From assembly GCF_020524025.1 (NCBI RefSeq), contig NZ_JAIVKN010000002.1, positions 744,001 to 808,000 of the forward strand: a stretch of DNA of 64,000 bases, in the 5' to 3' direction. Shown one piece after another: positions 1 to 8,737 of the stretch. Origin of the DNA: Halobacillus litoralis (GTDB lineage: Bacteria > Bacillota > Bacilli > Bacillales > Halobacillaceae). A program made the translations under genes and the position numbers. Under the pieces are notes generated by a model, which saw only the letters and a program-made list of their open reading frames with translations, was not told the DNA's origin and searched no databases. Every line of letters starts with the position of its first letter. The first letter of the stretch is position 1.

Positions 1-510
1 AAAGTAGCTAAACACGAACTCCCATCCAGTGACAAACGTCGTATCTATCACAACTTAGGCATTAACTACACGAATCAGGAAAAGTATAAAAAAGCTTATA
101 GCTACCTTCTAAAAGCCTATGAAATTGATACAAAAGAATCCATGTTTAAGTCCAGTACCATCTACCTTCTTGCTCTCAATCGTTATCACAGCGGGGATAT
201 AGATTTATGTTGGGAATACATTCAAGAAGGAAAAGAAGAATCCCAAAAACATAATTTCTTAAAGTATCAACATAAATTTTTCATCCTAAGCCATATGGTC
301 ATGGAAAAAACTTCCGATGTAGACTTCATTAAAAAGCTGGAAGAAGAAATCATTCCGGACTTCCGAAAACTCAACGAATATAAAGATTACAAAGAGTTCG
401 TGGAAATGCTCGCTGATTTATACTATGACAAGAGAATGTATAAGAAAGCAGCCATGTACTACAAAGAAGCTAATGATTATCGAGAAACCCAGAAAAAAGA
501 TTTGTTGTAA
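1..510 (+). CDS. TPR-repeat protein, C-terminal part (start outside window)
   Basis: The frame is open from the first base, so this is the last ~169 residues of a longer protein. It is all-helical, with tetratricopeptide-like pairs: a NLGINYTNQEKYKKAYSYLLKAYE-type unit near the left edge and a YYDKRMYKKAAMYYKEANDY unit at the end, each with the Tyr/Ala/Tyr spacing typical of TPRs. In Firmicutes such tails often belong to Xre-type helix-turn-helix regulators or Rap-like proteins that sense peptides. The DNA-binding half would lie to the left and cannot be seen, so the regulator role is inference. A strong terminator follows at once. Confidence 0.75.
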   Translation, partial: KVAKHELPSSDKRRIYHNLGINYTNQEKYKKAYSYLLKAYEIDTKESMFKSSTIYLLALNRYHSGDIDLCWEYIQEGKEESQKHNFLKYQHKFFILSHMVMEKTSDVDFIKKLEEEIIPDFRKLNEYKDYKEFVEMLADLYYDKRMYKKAAMYYKEANDYRETQKKDLL

Positions 511-545
511 AAAAGGAAGGAAGCTTGTGGCTTCCTTCCTTTTTT
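511..545. terminator. Bidirectional Rho-independent terminator
   Basis: The stem GGAAGGAAGC/GCTTCCTTCC has a 4-5 base loop and is flanked by an A-run on the left and a T-run on the right. It serves the TPR gene from the left and the convergent exonuclease gene, which ends at 544, from the right. Confidence 0.9.
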
Positions 546-1419
546 ACATCTTCAATATGTTCTTTTCCCAGTTTTTAAATTCCAGCTCATTAAACTTTTC
601 TTCCATTTTTCTTTCATCCACGTAAAATAAAGCTTCTTCAAGAGAGCAATCGACGTCTGCTTCACAATGAATGGCAGCCAGTCTTCGTGATAAGTGCAGC
701 ATGTCTAAGTTTTCTTCAATCTTAGATCTTTGTCCCTTAGTTAACTCACTTAAGTTGTCCAATATCCCTTCAATTGTTCCATATTTGAGAAGAAGTTTAA
801 GAGCCGTCTTCTCTCCGATCCCTTTTACTCCCGGGTAATTATCACTACTGTCCCCCATTAAAGCTTTTAAGTCAATCAGCTGTTGAGGAGTAATGCCCTT
901 CTCTTCTGTAAAGGAATAATCCTGGTACTCTGCGTAGTTCCCGTATCCTTTTTTGAGCAGCACTACATGAACATTTGGCTGTAACAACTGCAATAAGTCC
1001 TGATCACCTGTCAGAAGAAAAACTTGGGAATGTTCACTGTAAATTCTGCTCAGTGTTCCCATACAATCATCCGCCTCATACCCTGCTTGTCCTACATTAG
1101 GGATATTTAGTGATGCCACTACTTCTTTGGCCAAGTCAAATTGGGGAACCAGTTCCTCAGGCGGCTGACCGCGATTGGCTTTATAATCTGGAAATAAATC
1201 ATTGCGGAACGTTTTGCTGCCCATATCCCAACAGCAGATCACGTGGGTAGGCTGGTACGTGTCAATGGCCGCGAATAGGTGTTTCATCATACCGTAAACC
1301 CCATTAGTTGGAGTCCCCTTGCTATTAATCATATAATAATTGCTCATCGCTGTAGCATAAAAGGCACGAAAAAGAAGCGCCATGCCATCCACAAGCAATA
1401 CTCTATTTGTCGTTGTCAT
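544..1419 (-). CDS. ypcP: 5'-3' exonuclease, YpcP/PolA-N family
   Basis: A stand-alone version of the 5'-nuclease domain of DNA polymerase I, about 291 residues, the usual YpcP length. It should remove RNA primers and flaps during Okazaki-fragment maturation and repair. Visible motifs are the N-terminal LLVDGMALLFRAFY with the first metal Asp, the GYEADDCMGTL acidic cluster, LTGDQDLLQLL, and the helix-3-turn-helix GDSSDNYPGVKGIGEKTA that binds DNA and metal. Two ATGs lie six bases apart. The ribosome site AAGGAG is 8 bases from the inner one (1419) but only 2 from the outer one (1425), so 1419 was chosen. It appears to be monocistronic. Confidence 0.9.
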   Translation of the reverse strand: MTTTNRVLLVDGMALLFRAFYATAMSNYYMINSKGTPTNGVYGMMKHLFAAIDTYQPTHVICCWDMGSKTFRNDLFPDYKANRGQPPEELVPQFDLAKEVVASLNIPNVGQAGYEADDCMGTLSRIYSEHSQVFLLTGDQDLLQLLQPNVHVVLLKKGYGNYAEYQDYSFTEEKGITPQQLIDLKALMGDSSDNYPGVKGIGEKTALKLLLKYGTIEGILDNLSELTKGQRSKIEENLDMLHLSRRLAAIHCEADVDCSLEEALFYVDERKMEEKFNELEFKNWEKNILKM

Positions 1420-1507
1420 CTTCATACTCCTTTACTTTTGAATACCCCTATTATAACAATGTTTTGATCTTGTTCGAACCTCAATTTCTTCTAAACTTTT
1501 CTGTAAA

Positions 1508-1585
1508 TTGACAATATTCCGTTTAAATGGTACCTTCAAATCGAGCGTGTTTCATTAATTGAGCTTTATTATGTAAGCGTTTGCA
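1508..1585 (+). promoter_or_regulatory. Promoter candidate and CcpA cre site of the aldehyde dehydrogenase gene
   Basis: The 15 bases at 1571-1585 (ATGTAAGCGTTTGCA) match the cre consensus WTGNAAGCGNWWNCA at every fixed position. A TTGACA box at 1508-1513, with a poor -10 (TACCTT) 17 bases on, is a possible promoter. On that reading cre lies about 30 bases inside the transcript, a road-block position for CcpA. The cre is seen directly; the promoter is tentative because of its weak -10. Confidence 0.75.
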
Positions 1586-1613
1586 GTATTTATATTGAAT
1601 AGGAGGATGTAAA

Positions 1614-3134
1614 ATGGTCTACTCATTTCCAAACACACAAGGATCTAAGGTACAGTTTAAAGACCGCTATGACAACTTTATTGGTGGCGAATGGACAAAG
1701 CCTGTAAAGGGGCAGTACTTTGACAATGTCACTCCTGTAACGGGACAGGTTTTCTGTCAGGTTGCTCGTTCTACAGAAGAAGACATTGAGCTTGCCTTGG
1801 ATGCTGCACATAAAGCAAAAGATACATGGGGCAAAACATCCGTTACAGAACGTTCGATCATTTTAAATCGAATTGCAGATCGTATAGAAGAAAACTTAGA
1901 AGAACTGGCTATTGCGGAAACGTGGGAAAATGGGAAAGCTGTACGTGAAACATTAAATGCTGACATTCCCCTGGCTGTTGATCACTTCCGTTACTTTGCT
2001 TCTGTTATTCGATCTGAAGAAGGCACCATAGGAGAGATTGATAACGATACGGTCGCTTATCACTTCCAAGAACCCCTTGGCGTCGTAGGACAAATCATCC
2101 CTTGGAACTTCCCTCTTTTGATGGCTACCTGGAAAATGGCTCCTGCTCTTGCAGCTGGAAATACCATTGTTTTAAAGCCGGCAGAGCAGACACCGTCATC
2201 TATCCTATACTTACTTGAGATCATTGAAGACTTGCTTCCTGCAGGAGTACTTAACGTGGTGAATGGCTTCGGTTTAGAAGCTGGGAAATCGTTAGCACAG
2301 AGTCCTCGAATCAATAAAGTGGCCTTTACAGGTGAAACGACCACAGGCCGCATGATTATGCAATATGCCTCTCAAAATATTATCCCAGTCACACTTGAGC
2401 TTGGTGGTAAATCACCGAACATCTTCTTTGAAGACGTTATGCGTGAAGATGATGATTTTCTGGACAAAACAATCGAAGGCATGGTTATGTTCGCTCTGAA
2501 TCAGGGAGAAGTTTGTACATGTCCTTCCCGCGCATTGATTCAAGAATCCATTTATGACGAATTTATGGAGCGGGCGATTAAACGCGTAAAAGAAATCAAA
2601 GTAGGCAATCCACTTGATCCTGAAGTCATGATGGGGGCCCAGGCATCCTCCGAACAACTTGAAAAGATTCTTTCCTATCTTGAAATTGGAAAAGACGAAG
2701 GAGCGGAATGTTTAGTAGGAGGAGCCCGCAACCAAATGGAAGGAGATTTCAAAGACGGGTATTATGTCCAGCCGACTGTATTTAAAGGGAACAATGATAT
2801 GAGAATTTTCCAAGAAGAAATCTTCGGTCCTGTCTTATCTGTGACAACATTTAAAGACAAGGAAGAAGCTATGAAAATCGCCAATGATACACTATACGGA
2901 CTTGGGGCCGGAATATGGACAAGGGATATGAACACAGCCTATCGATTTGGCCGTGGTATAGAAGCAGGACGTGTCTGGACAAATTGTTACCATGCCTACC
3001 CTGCTCATGCGGCATTTGGCGGATATAAGATGTCCGGGGTCGGCCGGGAAAACCATAAGATGATGCTCAGCCATTATCAGCAGACCAAAAATATGCTTGT
3101 CAGCTACAGCCCGCAAAAATTAGGGTTCTTTTAA
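1614..3134 (+). CDS. NAD-dependent aldehyde dehydrogenase, ExaC/AcoD type
   Basis: Oxidises an aliphatic aldehyde, probably acetaldehyde, to the acid with NAD(P)+. The 506 residues hold the full ALDH set: PWN with oxyanion Asn165, KPAEQTP with Lys188, the FTGETTTG nucleotide turn (238-245), general base Glu262 in LELGGKSP, and nucleophile Cys301 in NQGEVC. The extra Cys303 (CTC) is typical of the ExaC/AcoD subgroup. The ribosome site AGGAGG precedes the ATG. A DUF779 gene follows 53 bases later, the usual partner of this subgroup. The cre upstream predicts repression by preferred sugars. The exact aldehyde cannot be read from the sequence. Confidence 0.92.
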   Translation: MVYSFPNTQGSKVQFKDRYDNFIGGEWTKPVKGQYFDNVTPVTGQVFCQVARSTEEDIELALDAAHKAKDTWGKTSVTERSIILNRIADRIEENLEELAIAETWENGKAVRETLNADIPLAVDHFRYFASVIRSEEGTIGEIDNDTVAYHFQEPLGVVGQIIPWNFPLLMATWKMAPALAAGNTIVLKPAEQTPSSILYLLEIIEDLLPAGVLNVVNGFGLEAGKSLAQSPRINKVAFTGETTTGRMIMQYASQNIIPVTLELGGKSPNIFFEDVMREDDDFLDKTIEGMVMFALNQGEVCTCPSRALIQESIYDEFMERAIKRVKEIKVGNPLDPEVMMGAQASSEQLEKILSYLEIGKDEGAECLVGGARNQMEGDFKDGYYVQPTVFKGNNDMRIFQEEIFGPVLSVTTFKDKEEAMKIANDTLYGLGAGIWTRDMNTAYRFGRGIEAGRVWTNCYHAYPAHAAFGGYKMSGVGRENHKMMLSHYQQTKNMLVSYSPQKLGFF

Positions 3135-3187
3135 TCTGAACCCACCTTCTGTACACCATATTCGATCCAGAAAGGAGCGGAAAGAAA

Positions 3188-3556
3188 ATGGTTGAACGGG
3201 TAAAGGCAACAAAAGCAGCACTTGATTTAATTGATCGATTAAAAGATAAACACGGTCCCCTCCTCTTCCATCAATCTGGCGGGTGCTGTGATGGCAGCTC
3301 TCCAATGTGTTATGAAGAAGGTGACCTTATCATTGGAAGTCAGGATGTTTTGCTGGGTAAGATTGGAGAAACCCCTTTTTATATGAATCAAAGACAGTAC
3401 GACTATTGGAAACATACTCAGTTAATCATCGATGTTGTGGATGGACGCGGAGGAATGTTTTCTCTTGAAGGCGTCGAAGGAAAGAGGTTTCTGACTCGCT
3501 CACGTGCCTTTACTTCGGAAGAATACGAAGAATTAAAAGCATCAGAAACGCTGTAG
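3188..3556 (+). CDS. DUF779 protein, partner of aldehyde dehydrogenase
   Basis: A 122-residue DUF779 protein. The family travels with ExaC/AcoD aldehyde dehydrogenases, as here, and its biochemical role is not known to me. The N-terminal half carries HQSGGCCDGSSPMCYEEGD, a conserved Cys-rich stretch that could bind a metal or take part in redox chemistry; that is inference. The C-terminal half looks like a small beta-rich domain (IIDVVDGRGGMFSLEGVEGKRFLTRSR). The ribosome site AAAGGAG (3171-3177) precedes the ATG, and no terminator separates it from the dehydrogenase, so the two are probably one transcript under the same cre. Confidence 0.85.
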   Translation: MVERVKATKAALDLIDRLKDKHGPLLFHQSGGCCDGSSPMCYEEGDLIIGSQDVLLGKIGETPFYMNQRQYDYWKHTQLIIDVVDGRGGMFSLEGVEGKRFLTRSRAFTSEEYEELKASETL

Positions 3557-3560
3557 TATA

Positions 3561-3597
3561 GAGAGCCCGTCGAAGAATCACGGGCTCTCCTTTATTG
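3561..3597. terminator. Bidirectional terminator
   Basis: GAGAGCCCGT pairs with ACGGGCTCTC around a 9-base loop, then CTTTATTGTTTTT. It ends the aldehyde dehydrogenase-DUF779 unit and overlaps the end of the convergent GNAT gene. Confidence 0.85.
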
Positions 3598-4323
3598 TTT
3601 TTGTATTCGCTTATAAACATGTACTCTTTTGGTTTTTTTACATCCTGTCTTTTCGAAGACCTTGAGCATAGGTTTATTGCGCACACTGGTGGCACCTATA
3701 CTATAGGCAGCCCCAAACGTTTCCTTTAATATTTTTAATCCTTTCCGGTACAATGGAGCACTCTTTTTCTTTCCACGGGCTTCTTTAAGCAGTCCAAAAT
3801 AAAAAAAACGCCCCTCTTCATTCGTACCCGGCTCAATATGCGGCATAACCACACCTACAGGTTCACCCTTCTCATATGCTATGTTACATGTATCTATGTA
3901 GGAGGAGCCTAATTCTTTTTTCACACTCTTCATCTGTTCATTCATATTCAATGATTGCGGAGCATTTAAAGATCCTTCCATGGTTTGTCTCCAAATTTCT
4001 TTAAAGGTATCTTCTTTCACTTCCGCCAGCGATTTTAATGAAAAATTTCCTTCTTCCTCTATTTCATTCTGCAAGTCATTTACCACAAACTGCACTTCAT
4101 CATGAATCATAAATCCATTTCCCCTTAAATACTCTCCCGCTTCTTCCGAGAGTCGCCTGTCAGCGAGAATCGTCAGATATTTGGCGGCTGTTATTTCAGA
4201 ATCATTCAGCAGGGCCTGGACAAGTTCAATAAATTCCTTTACTTTCAATTCTTCTGTATCTTCAACAGTAATAGAATTCCCGCCTTTCACAAATTTAACG
4301 GATGCATACAATGGATGTTCCAT
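3592..4323 (-). CDS. GNAT-family N-acetyltransferase
   Basis: A 243-residue protein whose C-terminal ~110 residues form a GNAT fold: a strand pair (CNIAYEKGEPVGVVMPHI), the acetyl-CoA loop LLKEARGKKKSAPLYRKGL resembling the RxxGxG/A motif, and the closing ...VRNKPMLKVFEKTGCKKTKRVHVYKR. The N-terminal half looks helical and may be a second, degenerate GNAT domain. The frame is open to an ATG at 4371, but the only ribosome site (AAAGGAC) lies 7-8 bases before the ATG at 4323, so that start was chosen. The substrate is unknown. It is divergent from the YfmJ-like gene. Confidence 0.75.
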   Translation of the reverse strand: MEHPLYASVKFVKGGNSITVEDTEELKVKEFIELVQALLNDSEITAAKYLTILADRRLSEEAGEYLRGNGFMIHDEVQFVVNDLQNEIEEEGNFSLKSLAEVKEDTFKEIWRQTMEGSLNAPQSLNMNEQMKSVKKELGSSYIDTCNIAYEKGEPVGVVMPHIEPGTNEEGRFFYFGLLKEARGKKKSAPLYRKGLKILKETFGAAYSIGATSVRNKPMLKVFEKTGCKKTKRVHVYKRIQKQ

Positions 4324-4499
4324 CTTATCGTCCTTTCTTTTTTGATTGAACAAATTTGGGGAATACTCCATAAGGGAGAAGAACCATTTATTATCACGGT
4401 TCTTTCCGTTTTATTGTATCGTATCGGGCTCCATCAAGACCTTTCGCTTTCCATAATATGCTGTATCAGGTTACGATAAAAGAAAGGAGTGTTGTAAAA

Positions 4500-5507
4500 A
4501 TGAACCATGAAATTCAATTAGTAGAAAGACCAACCGCTGCTCCCTCTCATGAGCATATAAAAATTGTCGAAACGGAAAAACCAGAGCCGGCACAAGGAGA
4601 AGTACTTGTGAAGCTCCTATACGTTTCTGTAGATCCCTATATGCGTGGAAGAATGAGTAATGCCAAATCCTACATCGCACCGTTTCAATTAAATGAACCA
4701 ATGGAAGGCGGCGTTGTTGGTGAGGTCGTTCAATCAAAAGCGGATTCCTTAAGTGAAGGTGACATTATTACAGGTATGCTCCCATGGCAGGAGTTTACAA
4801 CCGCTAAAGCAGATACCCTGAGAAAGATTGACCCGGAATTAGGACCGATCACGACTTCTCTTGGTATTCTGGGAATGCCGGGCTTAACTGCCTACTTCGG
4901 TTTAATGGACATCGGCCAGCCTAAAGAAGGAGAAACACTAGTCGTTTCAGGTGCTGCAGGCGCTGTCGGATCAACAGTGGTACAAATCGGAAAAATTGCA
5001 GGCTGCCATGTTGTCGGTATCGCAGGCTCCGATGAAAAGACCGCGTATTTAAAAAATGAACTTGGTGTAGACGAAGCCATCAACTATAAAACAGAAGATG
5101 TACCCTCTCGATTAGAGGCTGCCTGCCCTAACGGTGTGGATGTCTACTTTGATAATGTCGGAGGAGAAATTTCGGATGCGGTTTACCCACTTCTCAATAA
5201 ATTTGCCCGCATAGCTCAGTGTGGAGCCATTTCCTCTTATAATGTTCCAAATGCACAAGGTCCAAGGATGCAATCTTATTTAATTAAATCAAGTGCTCTG
5301 ATCAAAGGCTTTACAGTCGGCGATTATCAGGAACGCTTTAACGAAGGTTTCAATCATTTATCTAAATGGTTAAAAGAAGGAAGACTCACGTACGAAGAAA
5401 CCATCACTGAAGGATTCGAGAACATTCCTGACGCTTTCTTCGGTTTATTCGAAGGTACAAATCTCGGGAAACAATTAGTAAAAGTATCCGCGCCTTCTAA
5501 CAGCTAA
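4500..5507 (+). CDS. yfmJ: NADP-dependent medium-chain reductase, YfmJ/CurA-like
   Basis: A zinc-free medium-chain dehydrogenase/reductase of the 2-alkenal/leukotriene B4 12-hydroxydehydrogenase group, which reduces the C=C bond of reactive alpha,beta-unsaturated carbonyls with NADPH. The cofactor motif is VVSGAAGAVGSTVVQIGKIAG with following GIAGSDEKTAYL, and the family signature YVSVDPYMRGRMS is near the N-terminus. At about 335 residues it is close to B. subtilis YfmJ. The frame opens at 4458, but AAAGGAGTG lies just before the ATG at 4500, so that start is preferred. Probably single-gene, with its own terminator. Confidence 0.85.
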   Translation: MNHEIQLVERPTAAPSHEHIKIVETEKPEPAQGEVLVKLLYVSVDPYMRGRMSNAKSYIAPFQLNEPMEGGVVGEVVQSKADSLSEGDIITGMLPWQEFTTAKADTLRKIDPELGPITTSLGILGMPGLTAYFGLMDIGQPKEGETLVVSGAAGAVGSTVVQIGKIAGCHVVGIAGSDEKTAYLKNELGVDEAINYKTEDVPSRLEAACPNGVDVYFDNVGGEISDAVYPLLNKFARIAQCGAISSYNVPNAQGPRMQSYLIKSSALIKGFTVGDYQERFNEGFNHLSKWLKEGRLTYEETITEGFENIPDAFFGLFEGTNLGKQLVKVSAPSNS

Positions 5508-5510
5508 ATA

Positions 5511-5552
5511 AAAACGGGTCGGGATGAAGTTCATCCGGGCCCGTTTCTTTTT
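5511..5552 (+). terminator. Terminator of the yfmJ-like gene
   Basis: ACGGG...GGATGA pairs with TCATCC...CCCGT around a 3-base loop, with an A-run before and TTTCTTTTTCT after. Confidence 0.85.
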
Positions 5553-5625
5553 CTATATTTCCTATTCACTATTAAAAATGTTCAACTTAAAGAGCCACTC
5601 CTAAAATGATGAAATGAATTATTTC

Positions 5626-6444
5626 TTAAGATTCTATGTGGATATAGACGCCTATCTCTTTTAACGCCTGGTGTAAACCGGACTTGGTATGAATCCGCTT
5701 AAAATCTACTCCAAGATCAACAACCGCTTTAGCTGTTTCAGGTCTTAAACCAGTTAGAGTCACATGTACTCCGACAAGCTCCAATGCATGAACAACTTGA
5801 TAAATATATGTTGCGATATATGTATCTATAAGAGGAACACCAGATACATCAATAAAAAGATAATCCAAATCTAATTCTGTACTTTGACTAAGAGAGGTCT
5901 CCATAATTAATTGGGCACGCGGGGTATCAATTTCTCCAACCAAAGGCAGTACAGCTACTCCCTCTGTAATCGGGACAACTGGAACTGAAAGCTCAGCCAA
6001 ACGTGTGTCTCTACGCTCGGATTCAATACGAATGCTCTCAGAATATGTTTTACAAAATCGATTGGAGATATCATCTAATAAAAGGTTAATTGTTTTGCAT
6101 ACCTCAATAATTGTCCGCGAAGAGAATGCATCCTCCTCCAGTTCTTCTGCAAAAACCTCCCAAAGCGAACGTCTTACATAGTGTATGGTACGAAGAGATT
6201 GGTCAAGTTCAGCATCCTTCGTCACTTTATTTTCCGCTTCCCTGTCTGCCCACTTTTTCACTTTTTCAGCTGCTGATTCATCGCCTGATAAACTTTCCCC
6301 TATAAATGAGAATAACGCGGCCCAGTCAGCAGTGAACAGTGCCTCTTTTCCATACTCTTCTTTTTTTAATTTCTTTACTGACTTAGATAGATGCTCTTTA
6401 TTTTTTATCACTTTATCAGCTATGTAGCCCATTTCTCTATTCAT
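5626..6444 (-). CDS. RsbR-type STAS-domain stressosome protein
   Basis: A 272-residue RsbR paralogue. Stressosome proteins of this kind hold RsbS/RsbT and gate the general stress sigma factor. The N-terminal ~150 residues are helical, matching the non-haem-globin-like sensor part. The C-terminal STAS domain (about 160-270) has both threonines that the RsbT kinase phosphorylates in the family: Thr174 in PLVGEIDTPRA and Thr208 in GVPLIDTYIA. No rsbS, rsbT or sigB is adjacent, so it is an orphan sensor subunit. A GGGGAG site lies about 9 bases before the ATG. The signal it senses cannot be told. Confidence 0.85.
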   Translation of the reverse strand: MNREMGYIADKVIKNKEHLSKSVKKLKKEEYGKEALFTADWAALFSFIGESLSGDESAAEKVKKWADREAENKVTKDAELDQSLRTIHYVRRSLWEVFAEELEEDAFSSRTIIEVCKTINLLLDDISNRFCKTYSESIRIESERRDTRLAELSVPVVPITEGVAVLPLVGEIDTPRAQLIMETSLSQSTELDLDYLFIDVSGVPLIDTYIATYIYQVVHALELVGVHVTLTGLRPETAKAVVDLGVDFKRIHTKSGLHQALKEIGVYIHIES

Positions 6445-6575
6445 CTATACGATCTCCCCGTAACTATTATTTTTATATAATAAATGTAACATATCATAGA
6501 TAAAAAATAATACTTTCACTATTACCTGATGAACTCTTTAATTTCATGGAGATACCAGGCTTACAAAGTAGACAA

Positions 6576-6608
6576 TAAAAGCCCTCCCTAAGGGAGAGCT
6601 TTTTTTCA
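6576..6608. terminator. Terminator after the DCC-family gene
   Basis: AAGCcCTCCCT pairs with AGGGAGaGCTT around a tight loop and is flanked by A- and T-tracts. It lies at the 3' end of the minus-strand pabA-pabBC-DCC unit. Confidence 0.75.
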
Positions 6609-6974
6609 AGCATATCTTGGAAGGTCATATCGCCCAAACCATTGATGCCGGTGGGCTGAAAACCAGCGATATAGGGGGGAACCAATGAAATCAACCCCGG
6701 GTAATGACAGTATGATCCCGAAAACAGAAAATAACGGGAGGGCCAGAAGCAGTTTACGGATTGTCGCGAATCCTTCCTTAACCTCTCCCTGCTTGGTGAG
6801 CATATGGATTTCATCTAATGTGTTACGCCCTTCTAAGTACGGGTACTTCCCACCGCGTGTCGCTTCTTGGACAGAAACCCATTTGATTTGATCCAACCAA
6901 TCAAATCTTCTAAATACTTTCTTTACATAAAAACAAAATGGACACTGAGCATCATAAAATACAATATGCTTCAT
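6606..6974 (-). CDS. yuxK: DCC-family thiol-disulfide oxidoreductase-like protein (DUF393)
   Basis: A 122-residue YuxK-like protein with the family signature FYDAQCPFC near the N-terminus, a thioredoxin-type CxxC pair, then a hydrophobic helix (LLLALPLFSVFGIILSLPG) and a C-terminal WFSAHRHQWFGRYD tail. A redox role is likely from the motif, but the physiological substrate is unknown. The frame extends to 7031, into the upstream pabBC gene, yet the GGAGG site serves the ATG at 6974. That start leaves a 20-base gap after pabBC and puts the CxxC at the normal place. It is probably the last gene of the pab transcript. Confidence 0.8.
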   Translation of the reverse strand: MKHIVFYDAQCPFCFYVKKVFRRFDWLDQIKWVSVQEATRGGKYPYLEGRNTLDEIHMLTKQGEVKEGFATIRKLLLALPLFSVFGIILSLPGVDFIGSPLYRWFSAHRHQWFGRYDLPRYA

Positions 6975-6994
6975 CTCCCCACCCCTCCCATGAT

Positions 6995-8737
6995 CTAAAT
7001 TCCACATTCTTTCATACTGACCCTGACCCAACCACGGACAGCATTAATCATCCATATTTCTTCACATTGATTCAATTCATCCTTATGAATCACCTTTTCC
7101 TGAACTACTCCATCCTCGAGCAGCTTCTGCCTGTATGTACCCGCAAGCAAACCAGACGTAACAGGAGGTGTATAGTAATGATTGTTCTGTTTAACAACAA
7201 CATTAGCAATGGTAAACTCAGTCAATTCCCCATTGGAATTCCACAATAGTGTGGAGGTGAATCCCGGGGACTGATGTCTTTCATACACTTCCCTGTGCGT
7301 CGTTTTATGAAACAAGAATGGATTCCCCTCATCCACTGGAGAAGCGGCCAACATACATTCAACATTTTGAGCAGGATGCTGTATGGGCTCCACTTCAATC
7401 GTCACTTCACCCGTAGATGCGATAAGAAGCCGGGTTTTATACAGACCGATTGAATAGGTTCCCGTTACTTGATGCAGCTGCTGTTCCAGCTCCTGCCGGG
7501 TTATCGGATATTGAAAGTATTGAGCTGATTTCAGCACCCTGTCTATATGATAAGACCATAGCGGAAATTCGCCTTCTTCCAATCTCATGGTTTCAAGAAG
7601 TTGAAAGGATGGACGATTTTCCGTCAGCACACTCGCTTTTGCATGCAGTTCCTCGAATTCTCCCTTAGGTGTAGAATCCCAGGTCACCCCTCCACCGGTT
7701 CCATATACGGCCTGCTTACTATTCTGATCAACCATCACCGTACGGATAGGAACATTAAATACAGCCTCTTTATCAGGCGTGAAAAACCCTATAGCACCAC
7801 AATAAACCTCTCTTGGAGAATCTTCCAACCTGCTGATATAATCCATTGTCCTCACTTTAGGAGCCCCGGTAATGGACCCGCATGGGAATAAGGCGTGAAA
7901 CAATTCATAGGTCGTGTAATGGTCAGGAAGGCTCGCTTCAATTGTCGAAGTCATCTGATGAACAGTCTGGTAAGTTTCTACTTCAAACAATTTTGGTACC
8001 CTTACGGTGCCGGGAACAGCAATTCTACCCAGATCGTTCCGAAGCAGGTCCACGATCATAAGATTTTCTGAACGCTCCTTATCAGAGGTACGAAGAAGTT
8101 CCTTTTGATGTTGATCTTCCTCATAAAAACGCCCTCGCTTTGCCGTTCCTTTCATTGGCTTTGTTCTTATTGCTTTTCCGTCAACCCTGAAGAACAACTC
8201 TGGAGAAGCAGATAAAAGACGGCGTACGCCCATATTTAGATAAGCTCCGTAGGAAGGCTGCTGGTTTCGAATCAACCGTCGGTAAAAAGAATAATCGTCT
8301 CCTGAAAAGAGAGCTTCAAGCCGGGTTGTATAATTCACCTGATACGTATCCCCGCGCTCAATCCCCTGCTTTACTTTCTCAATCCCCTCCTGGTAAACTT
8401 CAAAATCCCCTGTCATTTCCCATTTAGAGACGGAAAAATCTCCTTCATTAAAGTCTCTTATCTTCTTTGAGCAATCGGAAAAAATTCCAAACCACACAAG
8501 AGGCCACTGAGGGTCTGAGTGGACAGAAAAAGCATCATCAAAAGCAGGTGCCGCTTCATAAGAAACATACCCCGCTGCATAATATCCCTCCTCAAGAGCC
8601 TGCTCTACACGATCAAAAATACGTTTAATTTCATGTAGATCATAAGTCGTTAAGATTTCAACTGGACTTTCAAATACCCTCACATCAGGATTTCCTTTTT
8701 CATCTGTAAACTCATAAAGGAGGAAAGGCGCATTCAT
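6995..8737 (-). CDS. pabBC: Fused aminodeoxychorismate synthase component I and 4-amino-4-deoxychorismate lyase
   Basis: One 580-residue chain joins two steps of p-aminobenzoate synthesis for folate. Residues ~1-370 are PabB: the chorismate-binding core shows KPMKGTAKRGR, LLRNDLGRIAVPGTV and the GSITGAPKVRTM/CGAIGFF signatures, and it uses ammonia supplied by PabA. From ~380 on comes a PLP-dependent PabC lyase of the branched-chain aminotransferase fold, with the likely Schiff-base Lys in FLFHKTTHREVY and the ELTEFTIANVVV motif. B. subtilis keeps pabB and pabC separate. The start overlaps the pabA stop by four bases (ATGA), which implies translational coupling. Confidence 0.92.
   Translation of the reverse strand: MNAPFLLYEFTDEKGNPDVRVFESPVEILTTYDLHEIKRIFDRVEQALEEGYYAAGYVSYEAAPAFDDAFSVHSDPQWPLVWFGIFSDCSKKIRDFNEGDFSVSKWEMTGDFEVYQEGIEKVKQGIERGDTYQVNYTTRLEALFSGDDYSFYRRLIRNQQPSYGAYLNMGVRRLLSASPELFFRVDGKAIRTKPMKGTAKRGRFYEEDQHQKELLRTSDKERSENLMIVDLLRNDLGRIAVPGTVRVPKLFEVETYQTVHQMTSTIEASLPDHYTTYELFHALFPCGSITGAPKVRTMDYISRLEDSPREVYCGAIGFFTPDKEAVFNVPIRTVMVDQNSKQAVYGTGGGVTWDSTPKGEFEELHAKASVLTENRPSFQLLETMRLEEGEFPLWSYHIDRVLKSAQYFQYPITRQELEQQLHQVTGTYSIGLYKTRLLIASTGEVTIEVEPIQHPAQNVECMLAASPVDEGNPFLFHKTTHREVYERHQSPGFTSTLLWNSNGELTEFTIANVVVKQNNHYYTPPVTSGLLAGTYRQKLLEDGVVQEKVIHKDELNQCEEIWMINAVRGWVRVSMKECGI

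Noticed and set aside
1475-1495. GTTCGAACC word resembling a tRNA T-loop
   Set aside because: No acceptor, D-arm or anticodon arm can be drawn around it. No tRNA was found in the window.
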